The notes: generated from the sequence alone by a model not told the origin. A stretch of 64,000 nt of DNA from Diplonema japonicum (GCA_964019335.1 OZ025739.1:1-64000); one strand, 5' to 3'. Positions 28,658 through 41,199 are shown, numbered from the stretch's first letter. A program made the numbers and translations.

Positions 28658-29972
28658 ATGCCTTTCACGCTGCTGGTGTGCGGTGACCTCTTTAGTGAGA
28701 AGGTTAACCTTGAACTGCAGTTCCCCGACAGACCGACACTCCCCGAGTTGCAGAATCACGTGCAGGTATACTCAAATCTTTTTATGACTTTTACTTTTAC
28801 TGCAGAATGTCTTCACGCAAGAGATGAAGTCAGCACCCCTCTCACACCAACCGGGTACACCCATGCCCGACTTCTTCAATGTCAACAAGATCCAAATATA
28901 CGATGATGTGCTCCTGAAGTGGGCAGACCTTTCAACCCCTCAGCAGCTCCACGAATACGATCAGCTGTACTGCTTTCAGCCCACATCTCCCTGGCAGACC
29001 GACGTTCAGAAGGACTTGCCTGCACCTCGTCCTCCCACAATGCCTGTTCCTTCGCCTGTGAACCCGCCAGCGGGGCATATGATGCAGCCCTCGATCGGCT
29101 ACGCCCCGCAGTCGCAAGGCCAGATAATGATGGGCAACCCTGCAGCAGCCCAGCCCCTGCCCGTTGCCAACACACCTCACTACTCCAACAACAGCAACAC
29201 CTACGCCCAGGCCGCTACGGTCACAGGTCTGCCCCAGCCCACAGGCATGTCGGCTGTGGCGCAGGAGCGACCCAATGTTCCCTTAGAAGAGAGAATCAGG
29301 GTTTCGTTCGCTGAGATCGATGAGATGAGCAAAGGTTGGGTGGACGCTTCCGAACTCGAGAGAGCGTTCAGGAACAGGGGCATCGACTTCTCTGCGAACA
29401 CTGTGGGCGAGCTCTTCATCAAGGCTGACCAGCCCAGAGAGGGCCGCATCGACCTCAACAAGTGGCACATCTTCGCTCAAGTGTACCCGAACACCGTCGA
29501 TGCTGTGTACTACAGAGGCAGGGACATACGTGACGAGCAGGTCCTTAGGGACGGCATTGCGGCCACACAGGCTGAGCTTGATGCGGGTAGAGCCAAGGAG
29601 CAGGAGCTTCGCGGTGCGGCTGATGCGCAGGCGCAACACAACCAAAGACTCATGCAGTCGCTGCAGGATCAGGAAGCGAAACTGAGGTCGGCTGCCGAAA
29701 GGCGTAACCTCCTTGAGTCTCAGGAGCGTGCTTTGATTGAGCAAGAGGTGTGATGTTTATGTTTCATTACGTTGCAAACAACACAAAGGTAAAACTCGAG
29801 CGCCAGAAGGAAGCTCTTCGCATCAGCGTAAACAAATTTAAGGAGACTGCCAGCGCTTTCGATCGCGACGCTGCCCAAAACGGCAGGTATTGCGCTAAAA
29901 GCTTATTATCACACACCTCACAGCCCCCGCCGCAGCAGAGCACCAAACACCAATGACATGTTAGGAATTTAG
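28658..29972 (+). CDS. BILBO1 N-terminal-domain-like protein with EF-hands and coiled coil
   Basis: Exons 28658-28765, 28806-29747, 29789-29886 and 29924-29972 (introns 40, 41 and 37 nt); 398 residues. Residues 1-110 have the order of the BILBO1 ubiquitin-like N-terminal domain: a first strand TLLVCGDLFSEKVNLELQFP, then IQIYDDVLLKWADLS, QLHEYDQLYCFQP and a WQTDVQKDLP end. A Pro/Gln linker follows, then two EF-hand-like units (FAEIDEMSKGWVDASELERAF and FIKADQPREGRIDLNKW) that keep acidic loop positions only in part, and a coiled coil to the C-terminus. In trypanosomes BILBO1 builds the flagellar pocket collar and has the same NTD, EF-hand and coiled-coil order, but is longer. The resemblance was judged from memory of the family. 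Confidence 0.68.
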
Positions 29973-30352
29973 ACTGGTTACTATTACTGCCATTGTATCT
30001 CCGACAGCCTTAACTACCTCCCGCTTAGAACTGTTTTTTTCTTCTCCCCCTTTCCCCCTCCCTTGTATCCCAGTACCCCTCTTCTTTATATTTATTTTGC
30101 TTTTATTTTGGCTTGACATCACCCTCCCCTTTTTCTTTTCTCTTCTTTTTTCTTTTTCCATTCTGTTTAGCTGCTAGGAATCCCGACTTTACTTTGTCCC
30201 TTGATGTCTTCCCCTCTCGATTATTGTTTGTTGTAAATTTACTTACTCCAATCCCTTTCTCTCCGCAACCCCCCTTTTTTCTTTTTCTTTTCCTTTAGAA
30301 TAAAGATTGCATTCAGCTCATACAGAATTAAGGTTCACACGAGTCATATGTA

Positions 30353-33300
30353 ATGCATTCCGAGTTCGACAAGTTGGAGAGAGATGAAAACCCACTAGCA
30401 GGGCGGCAGAAGACGAGCAGTATGGCTGAGCATACAACAATAGATGCCTCTGAGTCGTGGAGGAATATTCTCAGTGTGGTACTCTCGCGGCCTGCCCCTT
30501 TGCATGAGGCGCTCATGTCTGATGAGGTTAACATGAACAATAGTTTCCATGAAGTAAGGCAACCATTAGGATCGATCGTGACGGGGAATGCGCCGAGTGA
30601 AAAATTGGAAAGCTTCGCCTACTTAGCCGAGATGCTGACCGTTCTTAAAATGCACATCATGGACTTCCTGCAGCGGAGGGAGCCTACCTCCACGATGTCC
30701 TCGTCGTACCTCCTGCTCATGTACGTTCAGATCATTGTGAGGGAGCTACAGGAGATATTGAACGTGACGCTCCTTGACCCGTCCTTTGCTAACGAGCTTG
30801 ACGCAGTCCTGGTGAATGACTTCCTCAAGTTGTGGCACGAGGCGGTGACAATGGTCAGTGAGCTGGGAGAAAACGTGAAGGATTCATTTGAGACCGTTAT
30901 GGACTCTCTCATCGCTACTTCACGCCAACTTGTTGTTCACTGGACTGACACCGAGGCTGCCTTCATCGGTGCTAAGACCATCCCACGGATACTGGGTCAC
31001 GGGGCAGGCTGTGACCCCGATTTCGAGACCACCGACGATAAAGAGAGAGCACTTGTTTTCGCAGGTCTTCTCCTGTTCCAGCTAGCTACATTGGTGCCTC
31101 TTCCGAGTTCGATTTCTTCTCTCGGGTCGTTGCTGAACTGCATTGGCGGTGTGTTTGTAAGCACCATCCTCACTGGTCTCTTTGTTGCAAAAAGGCGAAT
31201 AGACCTGAGTGCGCCAGTGCTGCTCTTGTGTAGTCTAACCCCTGTACTATACTACCCGGGCCTTGATGACACCATTCCATGGGGTGTGCTGTTCACCCCA
31301 GCATGGTTCATGACAGCACTTGGGTCTACTAACAACAGAGCGGTATCTGTGTCGTGTGTCTTCTACGTAATGTCCTATGCGGGGAACGCTATACTCACGG
31401 CGCAGGTTGAAGACTCGTCTGTGTGGAAGACAAATGTGTACTGCGCGATCACGATGGTTTTCTTTTTCATCGGGTTGTTCATCTACTTCGTTGCCTTCAA
31501 GAACATCTACGAAGCGGAACTGTGCAAGAACGACGCAGTCCTTTACAGGCATATCGCCATCCTTGCCTTGAAGTCTGCCATACAAGAGATACAAGAGCCC
31601 TTGCGTGACTTTGTCAGTACTTTCAACGCCACGCTGGGGAACGAGGACGTCAATAATCTGAACGACCACGACATCGCACAGCTTGTGACGTTGATGGGGA
31701 CCATCCACCAAACTATCAAAACGCATTCGAAAGTGAACGGCAGAGACACCAAAAAGAGAGCGCTAAGCGACGCCTCGCTATCGAAGCTGTCCAGGATGAT
31801 CACCTTGCAAGATGCTGGGAAACCAACATCAGCAACACCAACCGTCATTACACCAGGAATCGAACAGGTGTTTCCGTTCGGAGAAATCACGTTCCCCGAC
31901 CCCTTCGATGAGGAGGGAAACAGCAATCTGAGGATCGACAACAGGCTCATCCATCCTTATTTAGGAATTATTATCATGAATGGCGACGGGGAGATTCTCT
32001 TTTGGAACTTAAAGATGCAGGAGTTGACAGGTGTGACAGCCGACCAAGCAATCGGGAATGAGATCATCTCCTTTGTCATCGACGCTGAGCAGGTGACTCT
32101 CCTGCGGATCATGGAAGAAGCGCTTGTAAACCATATTATTTGTTCTGATTCTGTGTTGATACCCTTTATCAGAGGCGACAAGGTGAACCGTGCTTTTTTA
32201 GAGGTCTCTGTAGCAAGCGTCGCTGCCGAGGGGGAGTACCTAGCGCTTCTCGCAACACAGCCTTCCCAAGATTCTTTGCAACATGTCGAGTTCGCAAGAT
32301 GGCTGTTCGAGCAATTCATCGCCTCTACCGACACCCTCTCCAACTGTCTCCATAAAGTCCAGTCCACCGATCCCGACGTCTGTAAACTGAAACAGCTCTC
32401 CACGGCATGTGTTGAGAGGATACGCAACGTGCACAGCTTGGTGCTTCGTGCAAATACAGACGATTCTGGTCAATGCTACCTGCATATCAAGACCATGCTG
32501 AACAAGATGATAACAGATTTTCAGAAGCTCGGGTCTAAGAAAGATCTTAAAATATCTATGCTTCCCGTGGCTCCAGACACACCAACCGTTATTTACACCC
32601 AACCTGTGAAGCTTGCCTGTGCCGTGAACTACCTGTTATCAAACGCGGTGAAGTACAGCCACGAAGGCGGCGAGGTGACAGTGTCCTTATCAGTCACGAA
32701 CGAAATCCCCGGGGGGGTTGGCACCGTCAACGTGTGCATAGCAGACTTGGGAGTCGGTATCGAAAATGAGAAGCTGAGGACCTTGTTCGACGCCTTCGCA
32801 CGACCTGAATCCAGCCACCACGGGCTGCCGACAGCAGGAGTTCAAATCAACGAGATAGGAGGGTACATAGATGTGGCAAGCATTCTGGGTGCAGGCACTA
32901 CATTTACAATTAAACTGCCCAACCTGAGCAGAGATGACGCCGGCGAAGAAAGCAAAACACGAACGTCGCCTTTGATTGAAGAGCCCTTCCTCACTGCTAC
33001 GATGCCCGTCACCAATATAAGGTGCTTGTTAGTCGAGTCGAATGCTGCGTACAGAACCGCATTCTGTCATCATTTCTGGGAGAGGGGTTATGCTCTCGTA
33101 ACAAAGAACTCACTTGACGCCACGTTAGACACCAAGGAGTATGATCTCATGGTCATCAGCGTCAGTGCAGTGGCGTCGGAGGCAGATTTTTTGGAGAAGC
33201 TTAAGAACAGCTCAGCTGAAGTCATCATTGCGTCTAAACTCTTTACGGGTTATCATCGCGACATGATTGAGGAAGCAGGGTGGTTCGGCTTGAACCTGCC

Positions 33301-34758
33301 GCTGAAAAGGAAGGCTTTGACAGACACGTTGCTCATAGCAGAAGCGAGAATAGCCGAAAACCACCAAAAGGCACAAGAGATCGACGACATACGCAGGGCC
33401 TTTGTGGGGAACTCCTCATGTCCATGGGAGAGAGGCAAGATGATTGGGGCGGGGAGCTTCGGGAAGGTTTTCGAAGCGACAAATAAGCTGACGGGCGGCA
33501 AGATGGCATGCAAAATCATCCCGATCCCAACAGACGACACGCAGCTGAAAGAAATTTTGCGGGAAGTCACCGTGATGGCAGGACTGAGCCACCCTAACAT
33601 AATCCACTACTTCTACTGTGATAGGGCGTATGTCATTGGAAAAAAATAACAATAATAACGATACTTACCACAGGGAAGACGAGCTGCATATCTTCATGGA
33701 AATTGCAGACGGGTGCCTCTCGGCAAAGATTCCTCCAAAGGGCATGGACCCGCCGACGGCTGCTGTTTACATGAAAGACATTCTAAGGGGGTTGCAGTAC
33801 CTTCACTCCAGACACATTGTGCACAGGGATATCAAGGTGGCTAACGTGCTGATACACGGCAACCACTGCAAGCTGACGGATTTCGGAACGGCAGTCCCGT
33901 TGCAAGTGAACCATGCCAAACGAAGAGACGGGGAGAAGGAACTTCTCAACACCACCGCCGGCACACCGCACTACATGGCGCCTGAAATCTTGAACGAGCA
34001 TGGGCATGACTGGAAAGCCGACATATGGAGCCTGGGTTGCCTGTTGATGGAAATGGTGACCAACAAGCCCCCTTGGTCCCATACGGGTTCAGGATCTTGG
34101 GCTGCAGTAAAGTACGTGTGCAACGTTGCAAGTGACCCCACGGTGTGTGTGTTTTTTTTTTTCTTCTCCAATCACAGCCCCCCCCACCCCCCCACAGCTA
34201 CAGCTTGATTTCGGCCCTTATTCCTATCATGGAGCGGTGCTGCAGTTCTTGCAGCAGTGTCTTTGCATCGATCCGGACAAGAGAATGGACACCACACACC
34301 TTTTGGAGCTTCCACTGCTGACGGAGATGAACGACGATCTTGCGAGGAAGACGTCCATCTGTACGCTTGCGAATGAGTTCAAAACGAGGGAATCGGCAGT
34401 GTATGTTTTGTAGTTTGTTTAGGACTTTAAAAATAATAATAATAATAGACGATCGGGTTCGAAAGCACCAACCGCGAAGTTCATACGTCACAGGATCTCC
34501 GATGAGAGTGAGGAAACAGAGGTTGACGGGGTATACCAAAAGGTTAAACACAGCAACACATTGCAGTCACCTGCTCTTGAGGACCTTCGCCACGGGCCAC
34601 GGAGCAAAAAGAAATCGAGAAAACCAATGAAGGTCGTCAAGGCCTCCGAGGGGCTTGTTGAAGCAAGTGAAAAAGTCTTCACTAACTTGGATGACGAAAA
34701 TGACGACGAGGACCTGCGAAGAGGCACCAACTTCAGTGGGTGGGGTGGCTCCATGTAA
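30353..34758 (+). CDS. Membrane sensor: PAS, histidine-kinase ATPase, receiver and STE11-like Ser/Thr kinase
   Basis: Exons 30353-33627, 33674-34142, 34198-34400 and 34449-34758 (introns 46, 55 and 48 nt); the joined length divides by three and gives 1,418 residues. Order: soluble N-terminus; about six membrane spans (231-385); a PAS-like domain (about 535-640, LGIIIMNGDGEILFWN); a GHKL ATPase with N-box NYLLSNAVKYS (about 758) and G1-box DLGVGIE (about 798); a receiver-like fold (about 888-1000, CLLVESN...LPLKRKAL) whose phospho-acceptor position reads ISVS instead of carrying an Asp; and a kinase domain from about 1029 with GAGSFGKVFEA, HRDIKVANVL, DFGTA and GTPHYMAPE, closest to MAPKKK/STE11. 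No H-box histidine is evident before the ATPase, so phosphotransfer is doubtful and the sensor may instead regulate the C-terminal kinase allosterically. The acidic/basic tail is unrecognised. Confidence 0.82.
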
Positions 34759-35058
34759 CCATGTCTTTACAGACATTCTTTTTTTTTGTGTCTCCCTCTC
34801 TTTTTTTTTTAGTTTCTAAAAAAGAAAAACAAACTCAACTCACGCATATTAATCTCGTGAGAGATACGTTAAAAAATATACATCAGTTGTGTTTTGAAAA
34901 ACCGCAGGGGCTAACTGGCGAGCGCGAAAAGCGCGAAACCCTGAAATATCTAGTTTTTTTTCTTCTTTTTCTCTTTCACGTTGTGCCTTATTCTTTATCT
35001 TATTTGTCACCTTTTTCTTTCTCAACAGCTTCTGCGATCCCTATCAACAGGTTGGTAG
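34759..35058 (+). other. Intergenic spacer with pyrimidine tract
   Basis: About 300 bases without a protein-like frame. It contains two long T-runs, an A-rich middle and a long pyrimidine stretch (TTCTTTATCTTATTTGTCACC then CTTTTTCTTTCTC) leading to the AACAG acceptor at 35027-35028. Confidence 0.6.
35027..35028 (+). promoter_or_regulatory. Putative trans-splice acceptor, kinesin gene
   Basis: CTTTTTCTTTCTCAACAG, the strongest pyrimidine-AG signal in the window, 30 bases before the ATG. A second CAACAG follows at 35045-35050. Confidence 0.55.
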
Positions 35059-38000
35059 ATGGTAAAAGGAAATGTCCAAGTAGCTGTAAGGGTACGGCCC
35101 TTAAACGAGCTTGAACTATCACAAAATGGAAGGGTGATTGTTGGTGTGCAGGGCGACACAGTGAAGGTGAAGGGCTTTGACAGGTCCTTCGTGTACGACA
35201 GATGTTTAAACAGCGGGGATCACACACAGATAGATGTATACAACGGTATTGGTAGGGAGCTGACTCAGCATGCCTTAGAAGGGTTCAATACATGTATCCT
35301 AGCTTACGGGCAGACGGGCAGTGGGAAGACGCACACCATGATGGGACAGCATGGCAGTGAAACTGAAGAGGGGAAGGGTGTCATCCCGAGAATGTGCAAC
35401 GACCTGTTCACACGACTGCAGAGCCAAACCGAGCAGGTGAAAACAGCTTCCACAAAATGCGAAGTTTCGTTCTTCGAGATCTACAACGAGAGGGTGAACT
35501 GCCTGCTCGGAGCAGACGTGCGGGAGAAGCTGAAGGTGAGGGAACACCCTGTGACGGGTCCATACGTCGAGGGGCTGACGAAGAAGATCGTTACATCGTA
35601 TGAGGACGTCTTCCCGCTCATCGCACAAGGCAACCTTGCACGCACTGTGGCAGAGACAAGGTACAACCAACAGAGCAGCAGATCGCACGCAGTCTTCACG
35701 ATCATCATCACGCAGACCATCGTTGACGTCAACACCGGGCAGTGCATTGACCGTGTCAGCCGTGTCAACCTGGTAGACTTGGCAGGGTCCGAACGTCTGA
35801 CCACCGGGCAGACGAGTACCCCCAACGAAGTGGTCAAAGACGGGATTAACATCAACAAATCCCTCAGCACTCTGGGAAGGGTCATCCACGCCCTGTCGGA
35901 GAGGGACAGGCCGGACCGAAAAGACAGAGCCTCCCTCGGAGAGTCTTCATGGGTGGCATACAGAGACTCCTTACTTACATGGCTGTTGAAAGAGAACTTG
36001 GGGGGAAACAGCAAAACGGTGATGCTTGCTTGCATTTCGCCTTCCGACACGCAGTTCGAAGAGACGCTCAACACACTGCGCTACGCAGACAGAGTGAAGA
36101 GGATCAGGAACAACGCAATCATCAACGAGGACCAGAACTCAAAACTTATAAGAGAACTGTACGACGAGATCAAATTCCTGCGCAATAAGCTAGAAGAGAA
36201 GGGTGGTGCTAGCTCACCGCACAGAAGGGCATCGTACACGGAATCAGTGGCACCTGTTGACAAGGACTGGAAAACCGAATACTGGGCAAAGCTGGACTCT
36301 TCAGAGGATATGATATCGGAACTCAATTCGCACTGGGAAAGGAAGGTAGAGCAAACACGACAGGCGTACCAAGACCAGCTTGTCAAAATAAAAAACACTC
36401 AAGTGGAGAGCTCACAATTAGCCCCTGGGTGCCCTATCGAAGACACACCGCTTTTAGTCTCTCTCGACCCGCACCTCGTTCCCGGTGAGTTCGTGACGTG
36501 GAGCCTGCTTCCTGGTGACACCATCATCACGACCGAGGGGGACCCCGACGATGACGAAGAGGACGCACACATCATCCGACTCACAGACGGTGTCAACATC
36601 TGCTTCCCGCACTGCCTGTTCACCAACGACAATGGCGCTGTCCGACTCACTCCTGGTACACAGTCCATCACCTTCGTGGACGGGCAGCTGCTGACCAGCA
36701 CCGTGGAGCTGGGCCACGCTTCACGGATCATCTTTGGAAGCTCGCATGCCTTCTACTTCCTTAACCCCCTTGAAGCAAAGAAGCTCCGAGAAGCAAGGCC
36801 CCAGCGTATCCCAAAGGTGCTCGACTGGGCGTACGCAAGCGAAGAGTTTGCACAAGTAATGGAATGCTACAAGCCGTACGAGGACGTCATCAAGCTGCAA
36901 GATGAGGTGGAGTATTGGCGGTCCCTGTCTGCGGAAGGTACTTCTAATTTCGAGGCTTGCGCTGCATGCAGTCTGCTGCTGGTGAGCGAACCTAAGTTCC
37001 ATACTTACAACCCCAAACCTGGTCTTATTTACCCGCTGCATGAGGGAACGAATAAAATATCGGCAGAAACATGGGGGTTGAAGGAACTCGGCGAGGCATG
37101 CTACATTGAGGTCGTTAGAGGGCAGCTTTACAAGAAGGACAAGGAGGGTGGACAGCCGCATCCTTTGTGGCATGGGATGCGCCTTACCTTGGGGCAGAGC
37201 GTTGTGATCGTGAACTGTCCCTGTTCACCGATAGATGCTGACATGGTGCCTCGCAGTCAAAAAGGGCCCACTTCCAGAAAGGGACATATTTCACCCAAGC
37301 TTGTTAAAACAAGGCAGATTAGCTTTAAGGAGGAGGAAGCTGAGAATTTGATCCACAGCATGATGGCGCTGCAGTACCAGATGCTTGCCATGCACGATGT
37401 GCTGTACAGCATGCCAAGTGAGCTGGCAGAAATGCCCGAGGAAGAGCTGGAAGCAACACACCCACCTGAAGTGGTGGAACTACTAGACTTCAAGAGAGCC
37501 CTGAAGAACTTCGAACTCCTCGAAACACCGATGAAGCACCTAACGCCCCTCCACTTCCGCGACCACCTCAGCCGCCTCACCTACGCATTAAGGGATCTGA
37601 CACATCAGTTCACGTACCGCCTGGATTGCCCACCTGAGTTTCTTGAAGGGTACTCTGAAGGCTACGCCCACGAAGAAAAGGCCCCTGTTCCCAAGGAACA
37701 ACCTGCACTGCGGGAGAGGGCAACACCTGTGCTTGGGGAATTCCAAGAAACATTGATGAATGTTTCAAGTAGCCCAAAAGAGAACTCTTCTCATAAGAGG
37801 AAAGTGGAAGAGGTATGTAATGAGTATTAAATGAAAGTATCGAAACACACAGCTTGAGAATAACCTACAAGAGGCTGTTGACATCTATGAGGCGTGGCAG
37901 AAGCGAGCCGAACATGCTGAGGTATATCACATGAAGAACTTTGTAAGGTTTAAACAGAGAGAATTGTCGCGGCTGCACGACGAGAACAAATCTCTGCGAA

Positions 38001-39444
38001 CGAAGCTTGTAGAAAGGGAGGAAGACGATGGTGTGACGAAGCAGGAGCTTGTGGGTGAACTTGACGTGATGCTGCAGAGGCTCAGGGGAGCCGAGGCAGA
38101 TGCAGAACGGTCTAAGCAGGAAATGGAGGGAAGACGTCAGGAAAATGGAAAACTTGTTGACGCAGTGGAGCACCTGAGACACATCGAGAGCAATGCCGCT
38201 GCAGAGGCAGGTCAACTGAAGCACGAACTCACGGAAGCTTATGTAAAGCTGGAGCAGTTCCAAAAGAAGATGCAGGCCATAGAACGAGAACGAGAGGATC
38301 GAGAGTCCGCAAAGAATTCTCAGAATGTTGAAAGAGAACTGCAGGACACCGTCTCGATGCTGTCAGAGGTTGCCAAGAAGGACAAGAAGATGATCAAGAA
38401 GCTTCAACAGCAGCTGGCCGAGGCAAACTTAACGATGAAGACGATGCAAGTATGATATCTCGTGTTTCTAATTCAAAAACCCCCCAAACAGAACTCTGGA
38501 GTGCACGCCGCACCGAAGCGTTCCTCGATACCCAGCGACCAGCCCAACATCCTGTCGCCTGTGAAGCCCAAGGAAGGCTTCGAGCAGGTGGTGCATCACA
38601 TCAAGGTAATAAATTTTGTTTCATTAACACCCCAGTACAAAATAAACACAGTGCCACCTGTTCCCGTTGGGTCTCTTCATTCTCCCTATCATAGAACGGG
38701 TGGGCATCGACGTCCAGGCAAAAGGCTCCACTGTTGCTTACAAGGCATGGCAGGTCATTTCGAAGGCAATAGAGCATCTTGAGGCAGGTGCTTTTGACAG
38801 GACATCGGCCACAAGGGCACTGCGTGAGGTATGCGTGAGTGAGGAACAACTTGTCACGATATTCACAGCTTGCGGTGTATGCAGACATGGCGCCAAGCTT
38901 TGAGACCACGGAGGGGCTCTACAACGAGGTGGGCAGCCACTGCAAGCAGATCGTCGCGCTGATCAACACGTTGAAGGCGAACAACAATGAAGTGCAGCAT
39001 GTGAGGTCTCTGTCGCCGAGAGACTTCAGCAGTTCCAGCTTTACGAGGGTGCAAAGCGGGGAGAGCACAGTGCACATGGGAGGCCGTGACTCGCCGTTGA
39101 AAAAAAGGAGTAATGGGAACTCATTCAGGGGTGCATCACCTGTGCGACACCCTTCGCCCTTGGACAAAGGAAGGACAGGGCGGAGGTCGGGGAGCGCCTC
39201 GAAGTCTGTGATCCGAAAGCCCTCTCCAGGCCCAGGTGTGCCGGCTTCCAGACCTGTTGGTACAAAGCGTAGTTCCTCTCGTCAAAGACCCCCCTCTATA
39301 GACTTCCCCAGCGGGGTGACTGTCCCAGCCACCACCTCCTCCTTGAGATCAACAGAATTGCACACACGGACTCGCTCTGAGTCTTCAAGGCGACGTGCTG
39401 ACTCCCCCCGCACCCAGCTTGCCGCGCGACTGCTGCAGCGGTAG
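35059..39444 (+). CDS. Kinesin-3 family motor with FHA domain
   Basis: Six exons: 35059-37812, 37853-37921, 37958-38449, 38492-38605, 38652-38828 and 38869-39444 (introns 40, 36, 42, 46 and 40 nt); 1,393 residues. The N-terminal motor (1-355) has GQTGSGKT at 84-91, NQQSSRSH near 200-207 (switch I), DLAGSE near 239-244 (switch II) and the neck-proximal ISPSDTQFEETLNTLRYADR. A roughly 100-residue FHA-like region follows (about 475-575: FVTWSLLPGDTIITTEG...IRLTDGVNICFPHCLF...VELGHASRIIFGSSHAFYFLNP), the hallmark of kinesin-3. A C-terminal coiled coil (37960-38450), a helical piece and a Ser/Arg/Pro-rich tail follow. It would be a plus-end microtubule motor carrying vesicles or flagellar cargo. 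There is no PH or StART domain. Confidence 0.9.
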
Positions 39445-39782
39445 CACCTAGATTATTACCCTTATTGAAGGGAGGAGTTCTTATTGTAGATATGTCCCAC
39501 TGTTGATGCCTTAGATGCGTGGGTGACCAAGACATAGAATGCTGAAGGTGCTGTTTGTGACTTTTTCGGGGTCTTTGAAAAAGGCGCTTTACTTACTACT
39601 CACTGAGCGCCACCCCTTTTTTCTTTTAAGCTATTCTCTTTTTTTTCTTTTTTCGTCTTTTTTACCACGCCCCCCCCCCTTTATTTTTGTTTTGTTAAAT
39701 TATTTGAAGATAGAATTATTTTTTTTTAGCAAAATAAGATTTTCTTTTGCAGCCTTTGCAAACCCTACAGGTACACGTCTCA

Positions 39783-40067
39783 ATGCCGCTGCAGGCTAAA
39801 GAGGAAAGGAGGCTGCCGCAGGGTGTGCGGATATCTGATGGTGGTGCAGCAGCGGCTGCGAATAAAGGAGGTGAAGCAGCACGGAGAGAGGAGTTTTGCC
39901 AGTGGCACAGGTGCGTACCAAGATGGTATAAGGTGAAGAAAAGGCCTGAGGAGTGTTGGGAAAAAGCAACTACACACCCCCCTCAGAACTACACATATGG
40001 TTCATGCTCCTCAGCGGGGTTCGAAGATGCAAGGCTGAGAAAAACTTACTTCAAAGTTAAGTACTAG
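39783..40067 (+). CDS. Small basic protein, unrecognised (94 residues)
   Basis: The ATG lies 13 bases after a CTACAG acceptor (39769-39770) and the frame runs to a TAG just before the RNase kappa gene. The product is basic and contains five cysteines and several aromatic residues in the second half (CQWHRCVPRWYKVKKRPEECWEKAT...YTYGSC), with an Ala/Gly-rich start. The spacing of CxxxxC and aromatic residues is suggestive of a small folded domain, but no family was recognised. The frame before the ATG remains open, so an additional upstream exon is possible. Confidence 0.45.
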   Translation: MPLQAKEERRLPQGVRISDGGAAAAANKGGEAARREEFCQWHRCVPRWYKVKKRPEECWEKATTHPPQNYTYGSCSSAGFEDARLRKTYFKVKY

Positions 40068-40130
40068 TAGGTGGGGCTTTTTTTTTTTTTAGATTTTTTT
40101 TTCGCCCTCTTCGTTGATTTTCCCACCCTC

Positions 40131-40132
40131 AG
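40131..40132 (+). promoter_or_regulatory. Putative trans-splice acceptor, RNase kappa gene
   Basis: TTTTCCCACCCTCAG, 25 bases before the ATG, following a T12 run. Confidence 0.45.
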
Positions 40133-40157
40133 TAAAGTAAAACAAAATAAAATAAAA

Positions 40158-41196
40158 ATGGCGAAGCAGGAAGCGAGCAAAGGCGAGGCGTGCTGTTGGT
40201 GCCTCTCCCACTGTTGCATTGTTTACGGTATTTTTGGTATTGTGCTGATGACGTGGTTCGGTATCCTGATCAACGGGGAGTCCATCACCTTCAAGATCGC
40301 GAAGGCCAAGCATGACCCCCCTGGTGATTGGAAATTTGACGAAAAGGCAGAGGCTATGTTTACGGGTGCGGGGCTGTATGTACTGACGCTAGTAATTTCC
40401 GTATGAAAAAATAGCTTTTTATTGCCAACAAATTATGAGTCATTATTTAACTCGAGTTCCCAAAAAAACGGTAACGAGAGTTAAATAATAATGGCTCATT
40501 TGGCGGCAAGTAAGTCGTTTTATTTCACTCTTCGTCATTTGAGTCACTCACTCTTCACTGCTTTCACTGCTGTTTTTTTTCACGCAGGTCAGCCTTTTTG
40601 GGGATTTTCCTAAGGTAATATGGGGTGCTATTTCGCCGTGGCATTTAAAGGGGAAGTAAAGCACTTATTCCCACTTTTAAGGGCTGGAATGGCCTCAGAT
40701 GGCCAAAAATAGTCAAAATACCCTGTCCCCAAAAAACTTTTTAAAGGGGTTGGGTACATTTTTTTCCACGACAAGACCCATTTTTTCACTCTGAAGCCCC
40801 ATAATTTAACTGCAAAATCTCATAATTTAACTAGTTAAATTATGGCGATTTTCGCGTTAAATAATGAGGCCCCTAGTGAGTGAAGAAAATGACGAAGAGT
40901 GAAATAAAAAAAATAAAAAAAAATCCACAGATCGGTTCCAGATGGTACATCGCGAAAAAACGCGCGTCTAGTCAGTACGCTACAATGTAGTTTTTTTCTT
41001 CTTTTTTTCGTTCAATTTTTTTTTTTTTTTTTTTTGATTCATTCACCCCCTTTTTTTTTGCAGTGTGTCTCCTTCCCCTGATACCCCCCTTAAAATCCCC
41101 CATAGGAGCTGTTGTGGCAAAGACTCTGAAACCAGCCTCTTCTCCAATGACACATTTTTTCTTCCCTTTTAGCTCGTGTTGCTAAGTGTCAAGTAA
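40158..41196 (+). CDS. Ribonuclease kappa-like membrane protein
   Basis: Exon 1 (40158-40400) encodes 81 residues with a Cys-rich N-terminus (ACCWCLSHCC), a membrane span (VYGIFGIVLMTWFGILIN), a short lumenal loop and the start of a second span (GAGLYVLTLVIS), matching the two-span plan of RNase kappa, now known as V-ATPase membrane subunit f. The exon stops at a GTATGA donor. The best acceptor is CTTTTAG at 41171-41172, giving a second exon LVLLSVK and stop, an expected length of 88 residues. That makes the intron 772 nt, ten to twenty times longer than others here, because it carries an inverted-repeat insertion. The exon-2 choice is an inference. Confidence 0.55.
40430..40912. repeat. MITE-like inverted repeat inside an intron
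   Basis: Arms at 40518-40552 and 40875-40908 are reverse complements (TTTATTTCACTCTTCGTCAT paired with ATGACGAAGAGTGAAATAAA), and TTATTTAACT-type blocks outside and inside them also pair, including a 22-bp perfect palindrome around 40820-40842. The roughly 480-bp unit is non-coding. Its position within a long intron suggests a non-autonomous DNA transposon. Confidence 0.7.
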
Positions 41197-41199
41197 GGT

